A DNA stretch of 64,000 bases, from positions 27,600-91,599 of the forward strand of contig NZ_OY730246.1 of NCBI RefSeq assembly GCF_963422545.1. Direction: 5' to 3'. This DNA comes from an uncultured Flavobacterium sp. Its GTDB lineage: Bacteria > Bacteroidota > Bacteroidia > Flavobacteriales > Flavobacteriaceae. The stretch's first letter is position 1; each line of letters starts with the position of its first letter. A model generated the notes under the pieces. That model worked only from the letters and a program-made list of their open reading frames with translations. It was not told the origin of the DNA and did no database searches. Made by a program: the position numbers and the translations under genes. This document shows positions 51,382 to 60,064 of the stretch, one piece after another.

Positions 51382-52791
51382 TTACTGAATATTCTTCGAT
51401 TGACGATCAGAAACCATTAGTTCCTCAATCTCTTCAAGACTTTTGTTTTTAGTTTCAGGAAGTTTTCTGAAAACAAACACATATCCCAAGGCACAGATAA
51501 TACCGTACACCCAGAAAGTTCCTGATGTGCCCAGATGTTCGTTAAAAATTGGAAATGTTTGTACCAATAGAGCAGAAGCAATCCAAAGTGCAAATGTGGC
51601 TATAGACATAGCAATGCCTCTGATTCGGTTAGGGAAAATTTCAGATAAAATTACCCAGGTAATAGGAGCGAGTGACATTGCGTAGATTGCAATAGCTAAT
51701 AATACCAGCAATAATGAAGGTAGACCCGTAACATTTGTATAATAAAAATAGCCAAGTAACGCATAAATTATCGCCAATGCAGCAGAGCCAAAAAGCATTA
51801 ATTTTTTACGTCCCAATTTGTCTACAGTTCCCATAGCAACCAAAGTAAAAACCAAATTGATACTTCCGGTAATCACGATATTCATAAACAAATCGTTGAT
51901 GCTGTAACCCGCCGAAACAAAGATTTCCTGAGCATAATTAAAGATAATATTAATACCGCACCATTGCTGGAAAGCCGCCAAAACAATACCAATTATTAAT
52001 ATAGGTAAAGCCTTTTTGTCCAATAACATTTTGAAATCTGTTTTCTCCGTTTCGTCTGTAAAAGTTTCTTTTATTTTTGAGATAGCATCTTTAGCATATG
52101 ATAATCCTCCAATTTTAGTAAGCGTATCTTCAGCAGTCGCATGATTTCCTTTTTTAGCCAGATATCTAGGACTTTCGGGAATTAAAAACATTAAAAGAAA
52201 GAATAAAACTGCCGGAAAAAAACCTGCCCAAAACATCCATCTCCAGCCCGTTTGTCCATTCCATGAAGCCAGAATTTGGGCATGTGTATAACCTGCAGGA
52301 ATAACTTCTGTAATTAACATATTGGTAATTTGTGCTGCCAGAATTCCTATAACTACAGTAAGCTGGTTTATTGATACAAAAAGTCCGCGGGTTTCCTGAG
52401 GCGCAATTTCTGCAATATATAAAGGTGAAATTGTAGAAGCAATCCCAATTCCGATACCTCCAATAATTCGCCAGATAATAAATATTGTAAAAGTTTCTGA
52501 AGCTCCTGTACCAAGTGCACATAAGGAGAATAATACTGCCGCAACGATTAACATAGGACGTCTTCCGTACGTATCTGCGAGTTTTCCTGCCACAGCGGCA
52601 CCTGCGACACAGCCAATAAGGGCGCTGCTCATTGCCCAGCCCTGAAGAGCCGGAGAATCTGAAATGCCAAAATAAATTTCGTAAAATGGTTTTGCACCAC
52701 CTATTACAACCCAGTCGTAGCCAAAGAGTAAACCACCCAATGCTGCAACAAGGCTAATCGATAGTAAAAAGGTATAATTATAGTTTTTCAT
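51382..52791 (-). CDS. MFS sugar porter (XylE/GalP-like)
   Basis: A 469-residue inner-membrane protein with 12 membrane segments. Sugar-porter signatures are GGLLFGYDWVVIGGA, KLADTYGRRPMLI, PESPRYLAKKG, FQQWCGINIIFNYAQEIF and PETKNKSLEEIEEL. It imports a monosaccharide by proton symport, here probably galactose, xylose or fucose; the QQ...N binding residues do not decide between hexoses. It is first in an operon with the DUF5107-TPR gene. The AraC regulator gene lies upstream in the same orientation. Confidence 0.94.
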   Translation of the reverse strand: MKNYNYTFLLSISLVAALGGLLFGYDWVVIGGAKPFYEIYFGISDSPALQGWAMSSALIGCVAGAAVAGKLADTYGRRPMLIVAAVLFSLCALGTGASETFTIFIIWRIIGGIGIGIASTISPLYIAEIAPQETRGLFVSINQLTVVIGILAAQITNMLITEVIPAGYTHAQILASWNGQTGWRWMFWAGFFPAVLFFLLMFLIPESPRYLAKKGNHATAEDTLTKIGGLSYAKDAISKIKETFTDETEKTDFKMLLDKKALPILIIGIVLAAFQQWCGINIIFNYAQEIFVSAGYSINDLFMNIVITGSINLVFTLVAMGTVDKLGRKKLMLFGSAALAIIYALLGYFYYTNVTGLPSLLLVLLAIAIYAMSLAPITWVILSEIFPNRIRGIAMSIATFALWIASALLVQTFPIFNEHLGTSGTFWVYGIICALGYVFVFRKLPETKNKSLEEIEELMVSDRQSKNIQ

Positions 52792-52919
52792 AAAAAGGTT
52801 TTAATAGCTTTTGTAAAATTAGCGGAATAGGAACCTTTGATTTATGGATATTTTTTTTGAATAGATGGATTATAATCTGATTTTTTGATGCAGTGTGTTA
52901 AAATGCGAAAACCATTGTG

Positions 52920-53828
52920 TTACTGTTTGTATTCCGTTCGGTATTGTATAGGCGAAGTACTCATTATTTTTTTAAACAAACGAGAGAAATACAACGGGTC
53001 ATTGAAGCCGAGATTAAAGCTGATTTCTTTTATACTCATAGTAGTAAAACTGAGATACTGGCAGGCTTTCTGCATTTTTAAATAGTTGAAATAATGTATG
53101 GGAGAATAGCCGGTCTGCTTTTTAAATAAGGTGAAAAAATGTGATGATGAATAATTAAAATAAGCAGCCACATCATTAATTTTTAACGAAAGGTCCAGAT
53201 GTTTTTTCATGTAGTCAATTGCTGATTCAATAGTATTATCCTCTGAAAATTTTCGGTTCTTTTGAATGAAAAATTTCTCATATAAAAAAGCATTCAGCAA
53301 TTGCCATAATGAAAGATTGGCAAATTCAAGATTGCTGGCGCTGTAACCGTCTTCCATAACATCGAGTATGTTTTCGAAAAGTTCAATACGTCTTTCTTCA
53401 AGTGATAATTGGGGCGCAGTATCAGGAAATTCAGTTATGAATTTGTCGTAAAAATGAGGAGCCTGCGGTCCGGTAAAATGAATCCAGAAAATACTCCACG
53501 GGTTTTGTTTTAAAGCATAATAATCATGTGCAACTTCTGGCGGAATAATATAAAAGGTATTCGCTTTGAGTGTTATGGTTTTGTTTTCTTTGCTAATAAT
53601 GCCTTCACCTTTATAACAATAAATCAGAATGTATTGTTTACTTCCGTGTTTACGTTTCATGGAATGATGGCTCGCATTAGGAAAAACGCCAATATCTGTA
53701 AAATACAAACTCGCAATAAGAGGATTCTTTTTGATGTTTGAAAGAATGTTTTTAGGAATCACAATCATTCGCTGTCCTAAGAAACCTTCTTTAACTTTTG
53801 TTTTTTCTTTTTGAGATGAATTTTTCAT
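52920..53828 (-). CDS. AraC family regulator with arabinose-type cupin sensor
   Basis: A 302-residue protein started at the ATG at 53828 (MKNSSQKEKTKVKEGFLGQR); the frame extends to a TTG only. The N-terminal sugar-binding cupin shows YILIYCYKGEGIISKENKTI and NTFYIIPPEVAHDYYA. The C-terminal AraC domain has KINDVAAYFNYSSSHFFTLF and SIKEISFNLGFNDPLYFSRL. It lies between the porter operon and the divergent aldose epimerase gene and likely activates both in response to a sugar. AraC proteins bind direct repeats, so it is also a candidate for the TAGTATA elements. Confidence 0.92.
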   Translation of the reverse strand: MKNSSQKEKTKVKEGFLGQRMIVIPKNILSNIKKNPLIASLYFTDIGVFPNASHHSMKRKHGSKQYILIYCYKGEGIISKENKTITLKANTFYIIPPEVAHDYYALKQNPWSIFWIHFTGPQAPHFYDKFITEFPDTAPQLSLEERRIELFENILDVMEDGYSASNLEFANLSLWQLLNAFLYEKFFIQKNRKFSEDNTIESAIDYMKKHLDLSLKINDVAAYFNYSSSHFFTLFKKQTGYSPIHYFNYLKMQKACQYLSFTTMSIKEISFNLGFNDPLYFSRLFKKIMSTSPIQYRTEYKQ

Positions 53829-53889
53829 TTTCCAAATTGTCTTTTTCAAATATCGTAATTTAATCCATGCTTTTAAAAAAAATGTCCAT

Positions 53890-53918
53890 TTTGAGACGAA
53901 TAATCAAAAGTACATTTG
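53890..53918 (+). promoter_or_regulatory. Promoter of the aldose epimerase gene
   Basis: TTTG (53890-53893), a 17-bp spacer and TACATTTG (53911-53918) fit the consensus. On the other strand TACTTTTG (53912-53905) can serve the AraC gene, so the two -7 boxes overlap head to head. Confidence 0.55.
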
Positions 53919-53964
53919 AAACACCATTATTACATTAATGTTTTCAATCCTTTTCTAAAACAAT

Positions 53965-54996
53965 ATGAATCCTTTAAATACGATCGCATATGAGCCTTTT
54001 GGCTGGCATGCTGAAAAAGAAATCTTTAAATTTACGCTTGCAAACGTTCACGGAAATTATGTAGAACTGCTTAATTATGGAGCCATAGTAAAATCCATAG
54101 TAGTTCCGGGTAAAAATGGAAATAAGGAAAATGTAGTTTTAGGATTCCCAACTTTAGAGGGTTACGTAAAAGATAGATCTTATATAGGCGCAACTGTTGG
54201 TCGTTTTGCCAACCGAATCAATAATGCCGAGTTTTCTATTGAAGATAAAACGTATTATTTAGATAAAAATGATGGCAAAAACAACAATCATAGTGGTTCA
54301 GCCGGATTTAATAGCAAAGTTTTTGATTTTAGTATAAAAGATGATGCTGTAATTTTTACTTTGGAAAATGAAAGCGGAGACGGTGGTTTCCCCGGAAATT
54401 TAAAAACTAAAGTCATTTATAAATGGACGGATAGAAACGAACTGAAAATTGAATTTTTGGCTGTAGCCGATGGACCAACTCCAATAAACTTTACAAATCA
54501 TTCTTATTTTAATTTATCGGCTTGTACCGAAAAAACACAAAATCATTATCTCAACATTCAGGCGGACAAAATAGTAGAAAGTACAGAAGATTATATTCCG
54601 ACAGGAAGAATTTTACTTGCAGAAAATAGTTCTTTCTACCATTACAAATTAGGAGATGTTATGAAAGATGGCGGACTGAATACTTATTATATTTTTAATA
54701 GAAATAATGTCGATGAAAATTCGGTTTGTGAATTATTCGAAGAAATCTCAGGAAGAATAATGCGTGTTTTTACTTCTTATCCGGGCGTACAATTGTACAC
54801 GGGAGATTATTTAAACAGCGCTGTAATTGGGGAACATTCTAAATTTTATGAACCTTTTGACGGACTTTGTTTAGAATGCCAGTATTATCCGGATAGTCCT
54901 AATCATGCACATTTTCCAAATACAATATTCAAAGCGGGGCAGGTTTATAATGAAACTATTACTTATGCTTTTGATGTTATAACTCTTGAAAATTAA
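53965..54996 (+). CDS. galM: Aldose 1-epimerase (galactose mutarotase)
   Basis: A 343-residue cytoplasmic enzyme without a signal peptide. GalM landmarks are NYGAIVKSIVVPGKNG, GRFANRINNAEF, NNNHSGSAGFNSKVFD, the catalytic histidine in FTNHSYFNL and the glutamate in GLCLECQYYPDSPNH. It interconverts alpha and beta anomers of galactose or related aldoses, so sugars released by retaining alpha-galactosidases can enter the kinase pathway. It fits the PUL role and is divergent from the AraC regulator gene. Confidence 0.95.
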   Translation: MNPLNTIAYEPFGWHAEKEIFKFTLANVHGNYVELLNYGAIVKSIVVPGKNGNKENVVLGFPTLEGYVKDRSYIGATVGRFANRINNAEFSIEDKTYYLDKNDGKNNNHSGSAGFNSKVFDFSIKDDAVIFTLENESGDGGFPGNLKTKVIYKWTDRNELKIEFLAVADGPTPINFTNHSYFNLSACTEKTQNHYLNIQADKIVESTEDYIPTGRILLAENSSFYHYKLGDVMKDGGLNTYYIFNRNNVDENSVCELFEEISGRIMRVFTSYPGVQLYTGDYLNSAVIGEHSKFYEPFDGLCLECQYYPDSPNHAHFPNTIFKAGQVYNETITYAFDVITLEN

Positions 54997-55038
54997 AAAT
55001 ATATGCCACAGATTATGGGGATTAAAAAGATTTTTTTT

Positions 55039-55100
55039 TGCCGCGAATTCCACGAATTAGCACGAATTATAATTAGTGAAAATTTGTGTAATTCGTGGCA
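55039..55100. repeat. Fold-back repeat with CGAATTCCACGAATT arms
   Basis: 55039-55058 and 55081-55100 are complementary at about 17 of 20 positions (right arm ATTTGTGTAATTCGTGGCA). The element recurs with perfect arms at 60765-60845. It lies between galM and the GH97 gene. Confidence 0.65.
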
Positions 55101-55176
55101 AAAAAACTTTACAATCTTTGCGAAAATCTATGTTTTAAAATAATAAAATTGAACTATCACTTTTAAAAATTATATA

Positions 55177-57105
55177 ATGAGAAAAATGTTTATTCATCGA
55201 ACTTTGAGCTTACTAATACCCGCAGTATTTTTTGTATTGACAAGCGGTAAAGCACAAAACAAAGACCTTTACCTGAAGTCTAAGGATAATCTAAATAAAA
55301 TTACTTTGTCTTTAACCGAAGATGGAAAGTTGTCGTATAAAGTTACTCGCAGAGATAAAACAATAATTCTAGATTCTCCGCTGGGTTTGAATCTTGAAAA
55401 TAATGATTTTACATTTGGTTTGTCAGTTGTAAAAGTTTCACCTATCGAAGAAAAGCGTGAAAAATACGAGCTTAAAGTCGCCAATAATAAAGTGGCTGAT
55501 CATGTTTTTAAAAGTAAAAGCATAACATTTAAGAACAAGCAGGGTGCTTTAATCACAATCGATTTAATTGCTGGGGAAGAAGGTGTTGCTTTTAGATATA
55601 AGTTTGCTGAGAAGGAAGAGAAAACCAGAGTTGTTAAAAATGAAATTACTGGATTTCATATTGATCAAAATGCAAAAGGCTGGCTTCAGCCCTATAATAA
55701 TGCTGGAGATTATACTCCGGGTTATGAGGATTTTTATGTGAATGTAAAATCCGGAGATCCAATAAGCGGCGCACGAAATGTTTCGGTTGGCTGGTGTATG
55801 CCTGCGCTTTTTAATGTAAATGATACTAAAAATTGGGTTTTGATTGCAGAATCAGGAGCAGAAGGTGTATTTCCGGGCTGTCACTTGCAACCGGATTCTA
55901 ATGACGGAATTTACAAAATAGCATTTGCTGAAAAAGACGAAAAATTCACTTTGCCTTTACCGGACACAAACGCTTATCCTGAATCAAATTTACCATGGAC
56001 AATGCCTTGGAGAGTTATTTTGATTGGCGATAAAGCGGGAGATATATTATTATCAACTTTGATTACGGATTTGGCTCCGGCATCTAAAATTGAAGATACT
56101 TCATGGATTGTGCCTGGAAAAGCAGCTTGGTCGTGGTGGTCGCATCCTGATGATTTTACACCAGAAATGTATAAAAAATTCACGGATGTTTCGGCTTCAT
56201 TTGGTTTTAGATATACGCTTTTTGATGCGGGTTGGGAAAAAGCCAATAAAGAAGGAAAAATTATTGATGATGCTTTGTCTAAAGGAGTTCAGCCATTAGT
56301 TTGGGGATATTCGGCAGAATATTTTAATCCGGAAAAAAGGAAAAAAAGATTTAAGGAGCTGGCTGATATGGGAGTAAAAGGCGTTAAAATAGATTTTTGG
56401 TGTTCAGACAGACAAGAAGTAATGAGTACGCTTCAATCGGTTTTTGAAGATGCTGCGAAAGAACATTTGCTTGTAAACTTGCACGGTACAACAGTACCAA
56501 GAGGCTGGCATAGAACATGGCCCAACTTTGTAACGGCAGAAGCTATTTTAGGAACTGAAAGTTATTTTTACGAACCAAGATTTCCTGAAATGGCGGCACA
56601 GCAAAATACGGTATTACCCTTTACAAGAAACGTTGCAGGACCTGCAGATTATACTCCGTTTGCTCTGACATTTAGAAAATATACGCGTTTAAATACAGCA
56701 GTGCATGAATTGGCAATGGCCATGATTTATACATCGGGAATTATTCATTTTGCAGATTCAGAAGAAGTTTTTAATTCACTTCCGAATGAACTTAAGGATT
56801 TATTAAAAGAAATGCCGGCTACTTGGGATAAAACCGAAGCCTTAATTGCAGAACCAGGAAAAACAATTGTTTTATCTCGCCAGAAAGATCAACTATCTTA
56901 TATTATTGGGATAAACGGGACTAATACAGGATTGCCAGTTTCAATTGATTTGGCTAAATACGGTAAGGGCTTTTCAAAATTCAGGGTTATATCTGAAGGC
57001 GCAGATCCGTTAATGGAATTTAAGATTTCAAATTATCCTATAACTTCTAAATTGCAATATAATTTAGCCCCAAAAGGAGGATTTATTATTCAGTTTATAA
57101 AATAG
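55177..57105 (+). CDS. GH97 retaining alpha-galactosidase-type glycosidase
   Basis: A 642-residue exported enzyme (signal peptide ending SGKAQ). GH97 features are the N-terminal beta-supersandwich (GAEGVFPGCHLQP), the TIM barrel start KAAWSWWSHPDDFTPEMYK, the YTLFDAGW strand, and GVKIDFWCSDRQ with Asp406 in the nucleophile position of the retaining subgroup, as in Bacteroides GH97b alpha-galactosidase. TAEAILGTESYF gives Glu455 as probable acid/base; NLHGTTVPRGWHRTWPN is conserved. Inverting SusB-type alpha-glucosidases lack this aspartate, so alpha-galactosidase activity is favoured. It closes the PUL. Confidence 0.92.
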   Translation: MRKMFIHRTLSLLIPAVFFVLTSGKAQNKDLYLKSKDNLNKITLSLTEDGKLSYKVTRRDKTIILDSPLGLNLENNDFTFGLSVVKVSPIEEKREKYELKVANNKVADHVFKSKSITFKNKQGALITIDLIAGEEGVAFRYKFAEKEEKTRVVKNEITGFHIDQNAKGWLQPYNNAGDYTPGYEDFYVNVKSGDPISGARNVSVGWCMPALFNVNDTKNWVLIAESGAEGVFPGCHLQPDSNDGIYKIAFAEKDEKFTLPLPDTNAYPESNLPWTMPWRVILIGDKAGDILLSTLITDLAPASKIEDTSWIVPGKAAWSWWSHPDDFTPEMYKKFTDVSASFGFRYTLFDAGWEKANKEGKIIDDALSKGVQPLVWGYSAEYFNPEKRKKRFKELADMGVKGVKIDFWCSDRQEVMSTLQSVFEDAAKEHLLVNLHGTTVPRGWHRTWPNFVTAEAILGTESYFYEPRFPEMAAQQNTVLPFTRNVAGPADYTPFALTFRKYTRLNTAVHELAMAMIYTSGIIHFADSEEVFNSLPNELKDLLKEMPATWDKTEALIAEPGKTIVLSRQKDQLSYIIGINGTNTGLPVSIDLAKYGKGFSKFRVISEGADPLMEFKISNYPITSKLQYNLAPKGGFIIQFIK

Positions 57106-57112
57106 TTTGAAG

Positions 57113-57201
57113 TTTTTAAACCATATAAGTGATATAAGTTCATATTATAGCTTTACGCATAATTAACTTAAATTATTTATATCACTTATATGGTTTAAAA
57201 A
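57113..57201. terminator. Perfect 25-bp inverted repeat between convergent genes
   Basis: 57113-57137 (TTTTTAAACCATATAAGTGA and on) is the exact complement of 57177-57201, with a 39-nt loop. The right arm reaches into the last codon and stop of the DUF1810 gene. It probably terminates both genes. A half copy (TTATATCACTTATATGGT) occurs at 30881-30898. Confidence 0.7.
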
Positions 57202-57629
57202 TTACTATACAGTAATTGTAGTGTGTGAAAATCAGAAGATCCGTCGAAATATTTATCTAATACTTCATTAAACACAGGTTCAGTATTTTGGATGCTTGCG
57301 AATAAAGTCATACAAGATTGCAATTTTTCATCATCAGGATTCCCGAATATATCTGTGGCCGTTTTTTCGTCTGTTTTGATTAATTCAGCGGTAATTTCGA
57401 GAAGATGTTTTCCAAGAATTGGATGTTCTAGAAAAGCAATTGCCTCGTCGGCATTTTTAATTTCGTAGAATTTAGAAGTATCGCAGGAGCCAAGACCTTT
57501 TATCTGAGGAAAAATAAACCACATCCAGGGAGATTCTTTTTTTCCTTTTTTAATTTCGGAAAGTGCCGATAGGTACAATTTATTTTGTGCGTCTAAAAAG
57601 CGCATTAATTCTTTATTATTGTAGGCCAT
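57195..57629 (-). CDS. DUF1810 family protein
   Basis: A 144-residue soluble protein. The family pattern is clear: RFLDAQNKLYLSALSEIKKG, SPWMWFIFPQIKGLG, DEAIAFLEHPILGKHLLEIT and DDEKLQSCMTLFASIQ. Length is typical and there is no signal peptide. The biochemical role of the family is not established. It is a single-gene unit facing the GH97 gene, from which it is separated by a long hairpin. Confidence 0.9.
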   Translation of the reverse strand: MAYNNKELMRFLDAQNKLYLSALSEIKKGKKESPWMWFIFPQIKGLGSCDTSKFYEIKNADEAIAFLEHPILGKHLLEITAELIKTDEKTATDIFGNPDDEKLQSCMTLFASIQNTEPVFNEVLDKYFDGSSDFHTLQLLYSNF

Positions 57630-58332
57630 TATTTACTGATTTTGTTTGGGGCAATCAGGTCGTAAAACTACTGAAAATATGTGAAGTTGCACATTCAGAT
57701 CTGTTTTTTTGTATCTATTTTTTTAGATATATTAGGTGGAAAAACTGCTGTAGTATTTATCTCCAAATTTTATTTGACTTTAGAAAATAATCCCTTCAAT
57801 AATAAGATTTCAAATAAAATTAATCTCATAATTCCGATGGTTATAGGGAGCAGAGCCACAAAGATTTAGTTTTGAATTGCCTTTAGCTAAAGCTGGAGAC
57901 TAGTCAATAAAGTTTTATTTTAGGGATTATATTTATTTAACACATAGAAACATAGAGAGTAAAAGGGGCAAAAAGGCTTAAAAAGAGAACAGCATTTCTC
58001 TCATGGAGTATTATGCAGGTTTTAATAAGTGAAATGCCAATATTTTAGTGTACAAAATCAATGCTTCTATGTGTTTAAATAAATATTAAGTTATATTTTA
58101 TTATTCTCTAAAAATCAAAGCTTTATTATATTCTACATTCATTTTTGTTTTATTTAAAATGAATTCATACACAAATTCTAACAAAAAACGTAGTTAGAAT
58201 ATTAAGGAGGTCTAATTTACTATAAAAAAATGGTTTTTTGTAAATAAAAAACTATTTTTTTCTAATTAAGACAAATTTATGAAAGAATATTTACTTCTAA
58301 ACTTCCTTTATTTCTTAAATAAATCAACAGAA
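57630..58332. other. Gene-free spacer with repeat remnants
   Basis: About 700 bp without a convincing gene. It holds a decayed half of the three-hairpin composite (57873-57898, reading TGAATTGCC then AGCTAAAGCTGGAG) and the fold-back element listed next. The rest is AT-rich. Confidence 0.6.
57929..58085. repeat. Fold-back repeat with TTAACACATAGAAACAT arms
   Basis: 57929-57953 (ATATTTATTTAACACATAGA and on) is complementary, with one or two mismatches, to 58061-58085 (CTTCTATGTGTTTAAATAAA). The same word (ACACATAGAAACATAGA) occurs at 45298. Confidence 0.65.
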
Positions 58333-59436
58333 TTATTGTTTGATAAACTTTTCTACATTAGGAATTTTCTCTAATGCTTTTGTATTTTCATTGAGAATTT
58401 CGGCAGCAGCTTCATTTATTTTATTGGCCGGAATTGTTTTCCATTTGTCTAAGTTTCTTTCGTAATCGCTATTGAATAATAGTCTGGATAAATCCCTAAC
58501 TACACAATAAGCTGCAATCGAATGGCCGTTATCACTATCGTAATTACCATTATTAATAAAAAACTCTAATCTTTTATAGAGTCCGTCTTTAGAATAAAGC
58601 GATATCTCAGTCAATTTTCCCCTGTATTCTAAATCGGCAGAACCAACGCCTTTTAATTTTGGAAATAACTTATAATCGGCAAAATGCCTGCCTTCATGAC
58701 CAAGGTAACTCACTCTAAAGTTTTCTGATTTTAAATCGTATGATTTTTTCACACAAAATAAAGCATCGGTATGTGCCCAGCCAGCAGGATGATATCGTCC
58801 TAAAGTAGCATATTCGCTCCAGCCCAAGGTTATAAAATCATCCATGAAATAAACTTTGACTGCGGTTTCCTTTCCTTCATAATTGAGTTTATAGACAGTA
58901 TCTTTTTCTGTTTTCCAAACTAATAAATCATATAAACCACCCGTTTTTCCAAATCCGGTTGTATGATAGCCCAAATCAGCGATGTATTTTTTTTGATAAA
59001 CATCGATGCTGTCTTCATTAAGAATTAAGTTTTTTGCAGCCGGAAGATTAGTTTTAAGAAAATTAGAAACATTTTTCATAATCAGAGTATCCGTTTTCTT
59101 TTCTTTGTTTAAGAAGGAAAATCGCCAGTAATCTCTATATATTTTTAGCAGCTCGTCTATTTTTGATTTTCGGGTTTCCAGAAAATCACTTTTGTCTTCT
59201 TTAAACTTAAATCGGTTTTCAAAATTGGTTTTGAATTTTAAGTCCTTTTGAGCTATTTTTTTAGTGGGATCAATTTCTAATAGAGGTAAAGCCTGTTTTG
59301 GATTTCCGTCTAATGCAAGAGCATAAATCTTAGCATAATCAAGTTTTATGCTGTCATTTGGAGTAGTTTGAGCATTTATTTCCGAAAATGAAAAGAAATT
59401 GAGAATAAGAAAAGTAACTAGTTTTAAGGTTCTCAT
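58333..59436 (-). CDS. Secreted protein with HEGRH metallopeptidase-like motif
   Basis: A 367-residue protein with a signal peptide (residues 1-23, ending EINAQ). I do not recognise a named family. The central feature is YLGHEGRHFADYK, an HExxH motif with His247, Glu248 and His251; glutamates at 270 and 277 (DLEYRGKLTEIS) could supply a third zinc ligand as in gluzincins. The N-terminal part is helical and Lys-rich; conserved-looking aromatic segments (GWSEYATLGRYHPAGWAHTD) precede the motif. The protein is probably a periplasmic or exported zinc hydrolase. Neighbours give no hint of substrate. Confidence 0.75.
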   Translation of the reverse strand: MRTLKLVTFLILNFFSFSEINAQTTPNDSIKLDYAKIYALALDGNPKQALPLLEIDPTKKIAQKDLKFKTNFENRFKFKEDKSDFLETRKSKIDELLKIYRDYWRFSFLNKEKKTDTLIMKNVSNFLKTNLPAAKNLILNEDSIDVYQKKYIADLGYHTTGFGKTGGLYDLLVWKTEKDTVYKLNYEGKETAVKVYFMDDFITLGWSEYATLGRYHPAGWAHTDALFCVKKSYDLKSENFRVSYLGHEGRHFADYKLFPKLKGVGSADLEYRGKLTEISLYSKDGLYKRLEFFINNGNYDSDNGHSIAAYCVVRDLSRLLFNSDYERNLDKWKTIPANKINEAAAEILNENTKALEKIPNVEKFIKQ

Positions 59437-59533
59437 AATAAAAATATCAGGTTGATTTTAGAATGACTTTTTTACTATAGAGATGTATTTTTTAATTTTG
59501 TTACACTTTTGATTCTTATTTTATTAAAAAATT

Positions 59534-59566
59534 AAACCCGACAGGTTTTTAAAACCTGTCGGGTTT
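59534..59566. repeat. CCCGACAGG palindrome copy
   Basis: AAACCCGACAGG ... CCTGTCGGGTTT lies 17 bp from the HxlR-type gene stop and may be its terminator. Confidence 0.8.
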
Positions 59567-59582
59567 GGATTTTGTTAATTAT

Positions 59583-59957
59583 CTAATGTCCAATGATTTC
59601 TTTTCTGTGCAAAGTTCCCCAATCCTTTAATGCTCCAATAACATTATATAAAGTGTGGCTGTGCTCTGTTCTTGCATATTCTACAGTTGGCGGAAAAGTA
59701 TCATAAACAGTTCTGGTAACCAGTTTATTTATCTCCAGATCTTTAAGTTCTTTCGATAGCATTTTGTCTGTGATTCCGTTGATATCTTTAGAAATCTCCT
59801 TAAATCGTTTTGGTCTGTTTGATAATGCAATCAAAATTGGCAGCTTCCATCTACCGCTTAAAATTTCCAGGGCATCCCTTACAGGTAGTAATACTGCGAG
59901 GCATTCTTCTGTTTGATTACAACCCATCTCTTTTGTTAATTCACACTTTGTTTTCAT
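59583..59957 (-). CDS. HxlR family winged-helix regulator
   Basis: A 124-residue protein started at the ATG at 59957 (MKTKCELTKEMGCNQTEECL). The HxlR domain is clear: PVRDALEILSGRWKLPILIA, NRPKRFKEISKDINGITDKM, LSKELKDLEINKLVTRTVYD. Three N-terminal cysteines (residues 5, 13 and 19) could act as a thiol switch, as in HxlR-type sensors of quinones, aldehydes or hypochlorite. It is divergent from an azoreductase gene and shares with it a perfect 38-bp palindrome. Confidence 0.93.
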   Translation of the reverse strand: MKTKCELTKEMGCNQTEECLAVLLPVRDALEILSGRWKLPILIALSNRPKRFKEISKDINGITDKMLSKELKDLEINKLVTRTVYDTFPPTVEYARTEHSHTLYNVIGALKDWGTLHRKEIIGH

Positions 59958-59968
59958 ATGTATCACGT

Positions 59969-60006
59969 TACTATCCTCAAGGATAGCGCTATCCTTGAGG
60001 ATAGTA
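59969..60006. promoter_or_regulatory. Perfect 38-bp palindromic operator of the HxlR regulator
   Basis: TACTATCCTCAAGGATAGC is followed directly by its exact reverse complement. Each half contains CTATCC-N4-GGATAG, so the site holds two dyads 18 bp apart (59971-59986 and 59989-60004). It lies between the divergent regulator and azoreductase genes, 11 bp from the regulator ATG. Confidence 0.85.
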
Positions 60007-60021
60007 CTATAAAAGAGATAG

Positions 60022-60052
60022 CAAATGTAGATAAGTTTGTATCGTAAACAAA
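60022..60052. promoter_or_regulatory. Head-to-head promoters of the HxlR gene and the azoreductase gene
   Basis: Minus strand: TTTG (60052-60049), 19-bp spacer, TACATTTG (60029-60022), an exact consensus promoter for the regulator. Plus strand: TAAGTTTG (60032-60039) is the -7 box for the azoreductase gene; its -33 region is poor and lies next to the palindrome, so it may need the regulator or be occluded by it. Confidence 0.65.
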
Positions 60053-60064
60053 ATAATTATAAAA

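Noticed and set aside
31004..57105. A sialic-acid utilisation locus, suggested by the sialate-type O-acetylesterase
   Set aside because: No sialidase, NanA, NanE or sialic acid transporter is present, and the other enzymes target alpha-galactose and L-fucose/L-galactose.
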